64,000 nt of DNA from JAJDFU01 sp964641965 (GTDB lineage: Bacteria; Bacteroidota; Bacteroidia; Chitinophagales; Saprospiraceae). A program made the translations under genes and the position numbers. The DNA is taken from the NCBI GenBank assembly GCA_964641965.1, contig CAZXLD010000007.1:62001-126000 (forward strand), read 5' to 3'. Position 1 is the stretch's first letter, and every line of letters starts with the position of its first letter. Under the pieces are notes generated by a model. It was not told the DNA's origin and searched no databases. It saw nothing but the letters and a program-made list of their open reading frames with translations. Below are positions 1 through 7,613 of the stretch, one piece after another.

Positions 1-122
1 TCATAGGCATTCTTGGATACCGGCAACCCTTCTACCCAACCAGGCTGTGCCTGGCTACAACCTGAAAATAGAATTACCCCGGCTATACATAGCAACTGGA
101 CTTTAGACAAAAAAGGAGACAT
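1..122 (-). CDS. Lipoprotein, N-terminal part (runs off window)
   Basis: An open frame on the minus strand starts with ATG at 122 and is still open at base 1, giving about 40 residues. The start looks like a lipoprotein signal: a short charged end (MSPFLSK), a hydrophobic stretch, then the lipobox-like FSGC followed by SQAQPGW. It begins 4 nt after the stop of the RidA-like gene on the same strand, so the two are probably co-transcribed. The function cannot be judged from this fragment. The product is inferred to be a membrane-anchored periplasmic or surface protein. Confidence 0.6.
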   Translation of the reverse strand, partial: MSPFLSKVQLLCIAGVILFSGCSQAQPGWVEGLPVSKNAY

Positions 123-126
123 CTAT

Positions 127-603
127 TTAGTCATTATCAGATTCCACTACAGCGACAGCTTCAATCTCGATTAGCCACTCGGTTCGAGCCAAAGACTGTA
201 CTCCTACCAAGGTACTGGCCGGCATATCTTCATTTCCCATGATTTCTTTCCGAATCAAGCGAAAGGTATCCAGAAAAGAGGGGCGGTAATCCACGATATA
301 CGTATTCATCTTAATGATATCGTCATAGGTAGCTCCTCCAGCTTCCAACTGCAGGCGCAAATTCTCCAGGGCCGACCGCATCTGGGTAGTTAAATCCTCC
401 CCTTCTCCAATCTGCCCGGACACATACAACGTTTTCGCATGTTCTGTTTGAACCCCAACCACCTGCGAATAGCCGCTTGCCGGATTAATATAGGTTTTTC
501 GAATCCCATCCGAATCCTCCTGGGTACAGCCTACCGATAACAGGAAAAGCCCCAGACAAGCAATTGTCCAATAATACTTGCAGACATTGTAGTAATCCAT
601 CAT
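127..603 (-). CDS. RidA/YjgF-family protein with lipoprotein signal
   Basis: 158 aa. Residues about 35-158 form a RidA (YjgF/YER057c/UK114) domain: GYSQVVGVQ, LYVSGQIG, MRSALENLRLQLEAGGATYDDI, and ASTLVGVQSLAR near the end, the part that normally carries the substrate-binding Arg. RidA enzymes deaminate reactive enamine/imine intermediates, usually in the cytosol. Here the domain follows a signal peptide ending in LSVGC at about residue 26, which predicts export and lipid anchoring, so the classic role in amino-acid metabolism is less likely. Two ATG codons stand in tandem at 603 and 600. It lies 15 nt downstream of the 473-aa gene and 4 nt before another lipoprotein gene on the same strand, so these are probably one operon. 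Confidence 0.85.
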   Translation of the reverse strand: MMDYYNVCKYYWTIACLGLFLLSVGCTQEDSDGIRKTYINPASGYSQVVGVQTEHAKTLYVSGQIGEGEDLTTQMRSALENLRLQLEAGGATYDDIIKMNTYIVDYRPSFLDTFRLIRKEIMGNEDMPASTLVGVQSLARTEWLIEIEAVAVVESDND

Positions 604-618
604 GCTAACATTACAGCT

Positions 619-2040
619 TTAATATTCAAACTCTACCTGCTCCATCGGGTACCCAAAGAGGTATTTGTCTTTGATTAGTTGCGCTACTTTATTTGGCACC
701 ATAGGCTCCCAACCTTTCTCACCGGATTGGATCATTCGAAATACCTCTTTACTAAAAATATGTAGATGCTCCGTATCCGGATTGGCTACATCCACAATAT
801 GTTTAGCATCCACCAAGTGTTGGTAAATGAATTTTACCCCTTCCGGAACGGGTAAATTCTGCGTATTCATCAGCTCTCCGCTGCCCTCCTGGAGCGCCGG
901 GTAGGCATAAAACCGAACGCCTTTGGTAAATAGACGGCCAAATGCTTCCAGCAGACTACCATCCTGGTTTCCATAATACCGCTGGCTGATCAAATCCAGC
1001 AGCTCTCGCACACCGATCACGATCCCGATCAAGGGTACCTTTTGTTCGTAGAAGTAGCGATTTAACCCTTCGTGATCCTCCAGAGAGCTGATCATGACCG
1101 TTTGCCCTAAGGTATTAAGCAACGTTACCCGGTCTAAAAAGTCTTGGTCGTCAATGGAGCCGCCCGTTCCCAGGTTACCAATCGTAATTTCAGTAAGGAG
1201 ATAAGTCTTGCGCGCGTCCACCTCGGATTCTTCTCGAAACTGCTCGAAACCGGAGCGGATCATATCCATATTCACCAGTGTAGCAGGCCGGAAACTACCA
1301 CGCACCACCATCACAGATTTTCGATATAAGAATTCGGAGGGATGCAGCCCCTTGCCGTCCGGACCAAACATAGCCACTCTGCTTAGGCCAAACTGCACTA
1401 GTTTGAGGGACAGTAGGCGATTATCCACCTCGGTGAAATCAGGCCCGGTCAGGTGAATCATGTCGATCTGGATCCGGTCGCTCAAACTATCCATGAGGGA
1501 TTTGACCATTTCCATGGGGTCTTCATGGTAGTGATAGCATGCGTAGATCATGTTTACCCCCAAAATACCGATTGCTTGGGCCTGCAACTGGCTATCATTG
1601 TCAAACATGCGCACATGCAACACCAACTCGTTGGGCTCTTTATCCGGGTGCAACTGGAAGCGCAGTCCCAGCCATCCATTGCCCCGAATCGTACGTTGAT
1701 AGTTGATGGCTGCGATGGTATCGGCAAACACGAAAAAATTGGTCCCGGGCCGCTCCTGCTGAAGCCGCGATTGCATGAGGTCGTATTCGTGGTCCAACAT
1801 TTTGTAGAGGCGGGATTCACAAACGTATCTGCCTTTGGCCTCCGGTCCGTAGATCTTGTCCGAAAAGATCTTGTCGTAAGCCGACATGGTTTTGGCAATC
1901 GTACCGGCTGCAGCACCCACTTGAAAAAAATAACGGGCCACTTCTTGTCCAGCGCCGATCTCGGCAAAGGTACCGTAGATGGATTCATCCAGATTGATTT
2001 CCAGCGCTTTCTGTTCAGTTTCAAGGAGTTGGCGACTCAT
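619..2040 (-). CDS. Conserved protein of unknown function (often misnamed TonB-dependent receptor)
   Basis: 473 aa, soluble, with no signal peptide or membrane segment. It starts MSRQLLETEQKALEINLD and contains FAEIGAGQEVARYFFQVG and AAGTIAKTMSAYDK near the N terminus, then NWLGLRFQ-like and ILGVNMIYACYHYHEDP stretches. From memory, a long and very conserved family with exactly this start occurs in Bacteroidota, Cyanobacteria and Proteobacteria. It is inconsistently annotated as TonB-dependent receptor or nicotinate-nucleotide adenylyltransferase. Neither name fits: there is no plug or barrel and no nucleotidyltransferase HxGH motif. The gene is divergent from mnmG and is probably the first gene of the operon that continues with the RidA-like lipoprotein. 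The reaction is unknown. Confidence 0.75.
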   Translation of the reverse strand: MSRQLLETEQKALEINLDESIYGTFAEIGAGQEVARYFFQVGAAAGTIAKTMSAYDKIFSDKIYGPEAKGRYVCESRLYKMLDHEYDLMQSRLQQERPGTNFFVFADTIAAINYQRTIRGNGWLGLRFQLHPDKEPNELVLHVRMFDNDSQLQAQAIGILGVNMIYACYHYHEDPMEMVKSLMDSLSDRIQIDMIHLTGPDFTEVDNRLLSLKLVQFGLSRVAMFGPDGKGLHPSEFLYRKSVMVVRGSFRPATLVNMDMIRSGFEQFREESEVDARKTYLLTEITIGNLGTGGSIDDQDFLDRVTLLNTLGQTVMISSLEDHEGLNRYFYEQKVPLIGIVIGVRELLDLISQRYYGNQDGSLLEAFGRLFTKGVRFYAYPALQEGSGELMNTQNLPVPEGVKFIYQHLVDAKHIVDVANPDTEHLHIFSKEVFRMIQSGEKGWEPMVPNKVAQLIKDKYLFGYPMEQVEFEY

Positions 2041-2064
2041 ACGAAAGAATAGTTAGACCTTCTC

Positions 2065-2072
2065 CAAAAATA
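2065..2072 (-). promoter_or_regulatory. Candidate -7 element for the 473-aa gene
   Basis: On the minus strand the bases read TATTTTTG, matching the Bacteroidota -7 consensus TAnnTTTG, about 25 nt before the start codon at 2040. No clear TTG -33 element is visible at the usual distance, so the call rests on one element. Confidence 0.4.
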
Positions 2073-2301
2073 GCGGAAAAATCTGGCGACCCTAGTATTG
2101 ATTTACAGCCTAAAGAGAATGATTCTGGGAAATAGAACATCCTTAAATGCTTGGTATTCTACCAGTAGATTTTTCTTGCCTGAAATCCCGTCCATTCCTA
2201 TACCCTATTCCTCTCAGCCTTTATTCTCCTCCTTTTCAATCAACTCCTTCAGATTTTCGCTACAAATAGCGGGAAACCAAATCTTTCCACCCAATGTTTT
2301 C

Positions 2302-2310
2302 TATCTTTGC
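2302..2310 (+). promoter_or_regulatory. Candidate -7 element for mnmG
   Basis: TATCTTTGC matches the Bacteroidota -7 consensus TAnnTTTG, 38 nt before the mnmG ATG. No convincing -33 TTG is seen 17-20 nt upstream. The 308-nt divergent gap 2041-2348 otherwise holds only the minus-strand element at 2065-2072. Confidence 0.5.
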
Positions 2311-2348
2311 AGGTCAAATTTTCAAAGAAAAATTAGGAATCAGGACGA

Positions 2349-4214
2349 ATGTTTCCAAAGTACGATGTCATAGTGGTAGGTGCCGGTCACGCCGGATGTG
2401 AAGCAGCAGTGGCAGCGGCCAACATGGGGTCTCGTGTATTGCTGGCCACCATGAACATGAATACGATTGCCCAAATGAGTTGCAATCCGGCTATGGGCGG
2501 GGTAGCTAAGGGGCAGATCGTACGCGAAATAGATGCTTTGGGTGGTTATTCAGGTATTGTTACCGACCAGACCCGGGTCCAATTTCGTATGCTCAACCGC
2601 TCCAAGGGCCCTGCAATGTGGAGCCCCCGAGCCCAAAGTGATCGCATGCTCTTCGCTGCCAAATGGCGGGAACTGTTGGAAGCACATCCATACATTGATT
2701 TTTGGCAAGAAATGATCCCTGGCTTGCTAGTGAAGGATGGTCGGGTTCGCGGGGTATATACCAGCTTGGGGTTGGAAATTGAAAGTGATGCCGTCGTTCT
2801 GACTAATGGCACCTTCCTGAATGGCCTGATCCATATCGGAGAGAAACAATTTGGGGGTGGGCGTGCCGGTGAACGAGCAGCCAAAGGCCTTACCGAACAA
2901 TTGATGGATTTGGGCTTCGAAGCTGGCCGCATGAAAACGGGTACGCCTCCACGTGTAGACGGACGTACGCTGGACTACAGCCGAATGGAGATTCAGCCTG
3001 GAGACGAGGTAGCTGGACGTTTTTCCTACACGGATACTCCTCTGCCTGACCAACAGCTTCCCTGCCATATTACCTATACCTGCCCGGAGGTACATGATAC
3101 CTTGCGTACCGGTTTTGACCGGTCCCCCATGTTCAACGGCCGGATTAGGGGGCTGGGGCCTCGGTACTGCCCGAGTATCGAAGACAAGATTGATCGCTTT
3201 GCCGAGCGCGAACGCCACCAGCTATTTGTAGAGCCGGAAGGCTGGAATACAGTAGAGGTATATGTGAATGGATTTAGCAGTTCGCTACCGGAAGAAGTGC
3301 AATATGAAGCTCTACGAAGGGTCCCTGGATTTGAGCAGATGAAAATGTTCCGGCCGGGCTACGCGATCGAATATGATTTTTTCCAACCCACTCAGCTATG
3401 GCCTACCTTGGAGACCCGCCTGGTGAAAAACCTGTTCTTTGCTGGTCAGATCAATGGCACTACCGGCTACGAAGAAGCTGGAAGCCAGGGGCTTATGGCG
3501 GGAGTAAATGCAGCTTTAGCAGTCCAGGAAAAAGACCCCTTTATCTTAAAACGTTCGGAAGCCTATATAGGGGTATTGATCGATGACCTTGTCAATAAGG
3601 GTACTAAAGAACCCTATCGCATGTTTACCTCTCGTGCCGAATACCGAATTCTACTTCGTCAGGACAATGCAGATCTTCGGCTGACCCCTCTGGCAGAAGC
3701 TATTGGCATGCAGGGCCTGGAAAAACGGATGGAGCGAGTTCAGGCAAAAAAGGAAGCTACTAGCCAGATCGAAAGCTTTTTAAGAGAATTGAGCGTCAGT
3801 CCGGATGAATTAAATGGGTACCTCGAAACTACGAATTCGGCTCCCTTAAAGCAGAAAGTGAAGCTCCATGGAGTATTGATCCGACCCAACATTAGCCTAA
3901 CTGGCTTAAGAAACACATTGCCGAAAGTTGACCAATTTTTGGATCAGTTTGATTCGGAATCTGTTGAGTTGGCAGAGATCAACATGAAGTATGAGGGGTA
4001 TATCCGGCGCGAACAAGAACAAGTGGATAAAATGAACCGCTTGGAATCGGTCCGCCTGAAAACTGATTTGAATTACCACCAATTAGAGTCGCTTTCGGCT
4101 GAAGCCCGAGAAAAATTATCCCAGCTCCGGCCATTGACTATTGGGCAGGCCAGCCGAATCAGCGGTGTAAGCCCAAGTGATATTTCGGTCCTGCTGGTCC
4201 ACATGGGTCGTTGA
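2349..4214 (+). CDS. mnmG: tRNA uridine-5-carboxymethylaminomethyl modification enzyme MnmG
   Basis: 621 aa, the normal length for MnmG (GidA). With MnmE it installs the (carboxymethyl)aminomethyl group on the wobble uridine of certain tRNAs. The FAD-binding site GAGHAGCE lies at residues 11-18. Family signatures follow: MNTIAQMSCNPAMGG, GTFLNGLIHIG, MKTGTPPRVDGR, YCPSIEDK and the C-terminal SRAEYRILLRQDNADLRLT region. The C terminus (LTIGQASRISGVSPSDISVLLVHM) is complete. A -7 element lies just upstream. No mnmE is in the window. Confidence 0.98.
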   Translation: MFPKYDVIVVGAGHAGCEAAVAAANMGSRVLLATMNMNTIAQMSCNPAMGGVAKGQIVREIDALGGYSGIVTDQTRVQFRMLNRSKGPAMWSPRAQSDRMLFAAKWRELLEAHPYIDFWQEMIPGLLVKDGRVRGVYTSLGLEIESDAVVLTNGTFLNGLIHIGEKQFGGGRAGERAAKGLTEQLMDLGFEAGRMKTGTPPRVDGRTLDYSRMEIQPGDEVAGRFSYTDTPLPDQQLPCHITYTCPEVHDTLRTGFDRSPMFNGRIRGLGPRYCPSIEDKIDRFAERERHQLFVEPEGWNTVEVYVNGFSSSLPEEVQYEALRRVPGFEQMKMFRPGYAIEYDFFQPTQLWPTLETRLVKNLFFAGQINGTTGYEEAGSQGLMAGVNAALAVQEKDPFILKRSEAYIGVLIDDLVNKGTKEPYRMFTSRAEYRILLRQDNADLRLTPLAEAIGMQGLEKRMERVQAKKEATSQIESFLRELSVSPDELNGYLETTNSAPLKQKVKLHGVLIRPNISLTGLRNTLPKVDQFLDQFDSESVELAEINMKYEGYIRREQEQVDKMNRLESVRLKTDLNYHQLESLSAEAREKLSQLRPLTIGQASRISGVSPSDISVLLVHMGR

Positions 4215-4287
4215 TCTCTTCGTATGCCTGCATACTTTGCATACACGGCATCACTTGAGACACCTGCGATTGGTATTGAAACAGGAT

Positions 4288-4746
4288 TTAGTTCGTTGGG
4301 GGTGACGGGCTTTGCCAGAGCACGTTAACGATCTTCCATTCGCCATCTATTTTGGCCAAATGGAAGTAATCCGTGCCCCACTGGGCAGTCAATTTGGCCG
4401 AAGCTGTTTTATCCTGCACATCAAATAATTCGATTTCTTTAGGTGCATCCATTGGTAGCCAGCCCTTCGCATTCCATTTTCCAGCCAACTCGGTCAACTC
4501 TTCATAAGTCATTGGACTCAGGTCGCTGTACACTTCTTTATCTTTGGGCCGCCAGAATCCTCGTTTGACCAGATCGGGATGAACGCCGGCCTCTATCTGA
4601 GTTGGATCAGCTAAATACAATGCATCGACATAGTACAAAATGGCTTGCTCCACCGCCTCCCGGTCTGGATTGGATTGCCCATAGGAAATTCCAAACCAGA
4701 GTAAGTTGGCCAATACCGCCAGGAAGAACATTCGGGTGATTTTCAT
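4288..4746 (-). CDS. Secreted NTF2-like (putative lumazine-binding) protein
   Basis: 152 aa with an N-terminal signal peptide (MKITRMFFLAVLANLLWFGI, cleavage likely after SYGQ). The mature part has the layout of the putative lumazine-binding/NTF2-like family (Lumazine_bd_2): an early helix (VEQAILYYVDALYLAD), a strand-rich middle (ELFDVQDKTASAKLTAQWG) and the closing DYFHLAKIDGEWKIVNVLW. These small cone-shaped domains bind or act on small molecules, and no substrate can be named here. It is convergent with mnmG, and the 73-nt gap between them has no clear terminator. Confidence 0.75.
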   Translation of the reverse strand: MKITRMFFLAVLANLLWFGISYGQSNPDREAVEQAILYYVDALYLADPTQIEAGVHPDLVKRGFWRPKDKEVYSDLSPMTYEELTELAGKWNAKGWLPMDAPKEIELFDVQDKTASAKLTAQWGTDYFHLAKIDGEWKIVNVLWQSPSPPTN

Positions 4747-4812
4747 AATGGATCTTTTAAGTGGAAAATTAGGCCTTTATCGAATCGGGATCAAGGTGGT
4801 CTAGGCTTGGGA

Positions 4813-5649
4813 TTATGGCCTGGCTTTTTCCCGGATGCGTCTCATCAAGTGATCCGAAACTGCCTTGGGCACTTCCAGCTTACCTGATTTATAATCGGCA
4901 TGATACTTTTTCAGATAAGTGGAAAACGCATTCGGGGGAATAGATCCTGCCTGGATAAATTGCTGCCATTGACGATCCGGAAATATGGACTTCCTTTTTT
5001 TGGAGCTGAAAACCCCCGATAAATATTCAGAAGCTCGTATGCCCCAATTGGCCAACCCCCTTGAGGACAACATCTCCAAATTATTCAAATCCAAAACCCA
5101 GCAGGTAGTGTGCGTCCGCGCCCAAAAGGAGGACTTATCTTTCAGGACGGCGATATTCTGCTTGATTGCAGATAAAGATTCCTTTTGTTGATAGGCAAAG
5201 CAAATGGTACACAGGTTTGAACCGTATTGGGTAGCAGCCAACAGGTATCGATCAGCAAACGATTTAAAAGCAGCATGTACTTCTTCCAAAAGTGATTCTA
5301 TTCGGTCAGATGGGAATGAATCCGCCAAAACGATAGCGTGTACCAATGGCATCCCATTGTGATAGTTCAATCCAGCTAAATCAAAAACGGATATCATTCT
5401 CTTCCAGTCTTCCACCATTTGGGAGCGCTCCCCAGCAGTTAAGTCCGGCAAGGGGAAATGCAACATCGGGCGAAAAGAGGCTGGAACTCCTGTAAATAAG
5501 CCAATCATAGGCTCCAGGTACTCCATAGCATCGTTAATGCCACGAATTACATCATCACCGGGTTGTACTTCTTCTGCCTCCAGATCAGTAATGTATCCCA
5601 ACCGGGTGTAGAGCAAATACGTTGCCGTGAAAAGTTCAAATGTCGTCAT
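4813..5649 (-). CDS. Protein of unknown function
   Basis: 278 aa, with no signal peptide and no membrane segment. I do not recognise the family. Visible traits are a mostly helical, soluble sequence with conserved-looking aromatic/cysteine stretches in the middle (LCTICFAYQQKESL, HTTCWVLDLNNLEML) and a basic C terminus (HLMRRIREKARP). The reading frame is long, and its codon use resembles that of its neighbours. It starts at ATG 5649 and stands alone between the NTF2-like gene and the esterase-like gene, with 67- and 126-nt gaps. It could be a lineage-specific protein. Confidence 0.6.
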   Translation of the reverse strand: MTTFELFTATYLLYTRLGYITDLEAEEVQPGDDVIRGINDAMEYLEPMIGLFTGVPASFRPMLHFPLPDLTAGERSQMVEDWKRMISVFDLAGLNYHNGMPLVHAIVLADSFPSDRIESLLEEVHAAFKSFADRYLLAATQYGSNLCTICFAYQQKESLSAIKQNIAVLKDKSSFWARTHTTCWVLDLNNLEMLSSRGLANWGIRASEYLSGVFSSKKRKSIFPDRQWQQFIQAGSIPPNAFSTYLKKYHADYKSGKLEVPKAVSDHLMRRIREKARP

Positions 5650-5775
5650 GAAATCCGGAAAATGTTAGCCAATACAGGGATTCAAATCTACATGGCTAAC
5701 CCCATTTTAATATATCCATTCATAAACCTCCCAGCTTTTTAGCGGACCATCTGCTTTAAAAAAGATGATCTCTTG

Positions 5776-7491
5776 CTAATAACGCCAGGAAACCAGATCA
5801 GCTCCTTCAGGTGCCCGAGACTTTACCTCCTCCGCCCATTTGGGAATAAACATCCGATTGTATCGTAGCCTGGAGACGTGATTAGGTTCCTTATGGTCCC
5901 CATTCCAGCAATGCTCTGCTCGATCTCCATAATCCACCTCTCCATCGTAGTACGGTGCTGTGGTTTCTTCCAGGAAATCCTCCATGAGGTACACCGCATT
6001 ATTGAGATAATAGTTGTCCATATCACCGCAGTAAATATGGATTTTCCCTTGGAGTTTTGGTCCTAATTCCTGCCAATCCCGTTTTAGAATATAGGCCAGA
6101 TCGTAGTTTTCTCGCCAATATGCTGCAACTTCTGCATTAATTTCCCCGGTCTTTTTATCCCAAAGGCGAACTGGATAGCCATCCGCTCCTACCGGGGAAT
6201 AGACGGCTTCCCAAATGTCCCACTGCTGGCCGGAACGGCCCTTTGTCCCTAGGGCAAGCTCACGCTGATTCATCTCGCGCAAGGTCGCCGAGATATCTCC
6301 CAGGTAGTCCCGATGGCCTGGCCGCTCCACTTGCTTATGTTCCCCTTCATAGTAATAAGCATTTTTATCCTCATAAATATTAACCAGGCAATACGCCCTA
6401 AAATCAATGGGATCCGGGCAAGCCGCATAGCACCCATTGTATTCCTCCGGATATTTGACCTGTACCGCTAAGGCTTCCCAGCCTCCGGTAGACCCACCAT
6501 AAGTAAATCGAGCCCAACCTGCTCCTATACCTCGAAATTGCTCCTCGATGTAGGGAATCAGCTCGTAGGTAATAGCATCCCCGTGGGGTCCGTTATTCTC
6601 CGAATTGACGGCGTAGGAATCGTCGTAATAAGGCGTTGGGTGTTGGACTTCTATTGCAATTACCCTTGGAAAATCAGGCCCAGTCCACATTTGATAAAAG
6701 TCGTACGCCTCCTGCTGCACAAAACGGTTGTAACAGTCGACCCCAAAGCGGGCACTGTATACGCATGGTTCTGTAGTATCAACTGGTTCGGTTCTAAAAC
6801 CTCCGAAATCAGACGGAAAATGGCCATGAAAAATGGCCAGAGGATATCGAACATCTGGATTTTCCTCAAACCCTTCTGGCAATAAGACATGCGCACCCAG
6901 ATACATATCCCTGCCCCAAAAATCACTCAATAATTGGCTTCGGATTTTTAGGTGCTTAATGTATTTCGAATCAGCCGGCTCCTCTATCTCAGGAATCACC
7001 TGATCCAAGCTAAGCTGGATCTTTCTACTCTGATTAACACTAACTTTTTGGGGAATACTGTAGAGATTGCCCGGTTTTCGATTCCACTGCTGGCCTTCAC
7101 CTCGGTCCATAGGCAGTTGAACGGTATGCCCGTCTCCACGCTCAAAGGTATCGTAAATGTTGAGCAATGCCTGTACGTAATACTCTCCATCCGGCAACTC
7201 GGTCAGGGTTTCAAATGGGTAGCCGTACACATTGGTATCCAGGGTTCGGCTTTGACTGCCGCCCCAATCTTCAACATCCATTCCAAATACGATTTGAGTA
7301 CTTTGTCCATCCCGAATCTGGAAGCGCGGCTCTGCCGTACTGTCCGTACTCAATAGGACTAACAGCCGGCCGTCATAGCTAGCGTCTACAGTATGGGTAA
7401 CTACAAATTTCGGTCCATTTACATCTGGCTGGCAGGAAAAGCAAATAACCAAAAGCAATACAATGGATAATAGGATTTGAATCCGATGCAT
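5776..7491 (-). CDS. Secreted lipoprotein, putative alpha/beta-hydrolase (esterase-like)
   Basis: 571 aa. The N terminus is a lipoprotein signal (LLVICFSC, Cys about residue 20). The C-terminal two thirds resemble the putative-esterase (enterochelin-esterase/esterase D-like) family: YPLAIFHGHF as the first core strand, then the nucleophile elbow GGSTGGWEA (Ser in GGSTGG). A late HIYCGDMDNYY segment and AEHCWNGDHKE probably supply the acid and histidine of the triad. The first ~170 residues are a separate beta-rich region. An envelope-anchored hydrolase is inferred; the substrate is unknown. Confidence 0.75.
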   Translation of the reverse strand: MHRIQILLSIVLLLVICFSCQPDVNGPKFVVTHTVDASYDGRLLVLLSTDSTAEPRFQIRDGQSTQIVFGMDVEDWGGSQSRTLDTNVYGYPFETLTELPDGEYYVQALLNIYDTFERGDGHTVQLPMDRGEGQQWNRKPGNLYSIPQKVSVNQSRKIQLSLDQVIPEIEEPADSKYIKHLKIRSQLLSDFWGRDMYLGAHVLLPEGFEENPDVRYPLAIFHGHFPSDFGGFRTEPVDTTEPCVYSARFGVDCYNRFVQQEAYDFYQMWTGPDFPRVIAIEVQHPTPYYDDSYAVNSENNGPHGDAITYELIPYIEEQFRGIGAGWARFTYGGSTGGWEALAVQVKYPEEYNGCYAACPDPIDFRAYCLVNIYEDKNAYYYEGEHKQVERPGHRDYLGDISATLREMNQRELALGTKGRSGQQWDIWEAVYSPVGADGYPVRLWDKKTGEINAEVAAYWRENYDLAYILKRDWQELGPKLQGKIHIYCGDMDNYYLNNAVYLMEDFLEETTAPYYDGEVDYGDRAEHCWNGDHKEPNHVSRLRYNRMFIPKWAEEVKSRAPEGADLVSWRY

Positions 7492-7613
7492 GGTAGGATG
7501 GGTTTTTAGTTTTCAATATCGATTAAATGTACAAAACCCCTTTGTAGACTTTGGAGATACCATGTTTAGCCCTCCGCATTTCTCAGTCCAACAGTTCACT
7601 ATCCAGGTTTTGC

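Noticed and set aside
1453..2052. 199-aa open frame on the plus strand opposite the 473-aa gene
   Set aside because: It is a shadow of the well-conserved minus-strand gene and shows no family motif.
2098..2373. Open frame running into the start of mnmG
   Set aside because: It spans the promoter element and overlaps mnmG in another frame, with low-complexity Ser/Phe/Pro content and no motif.
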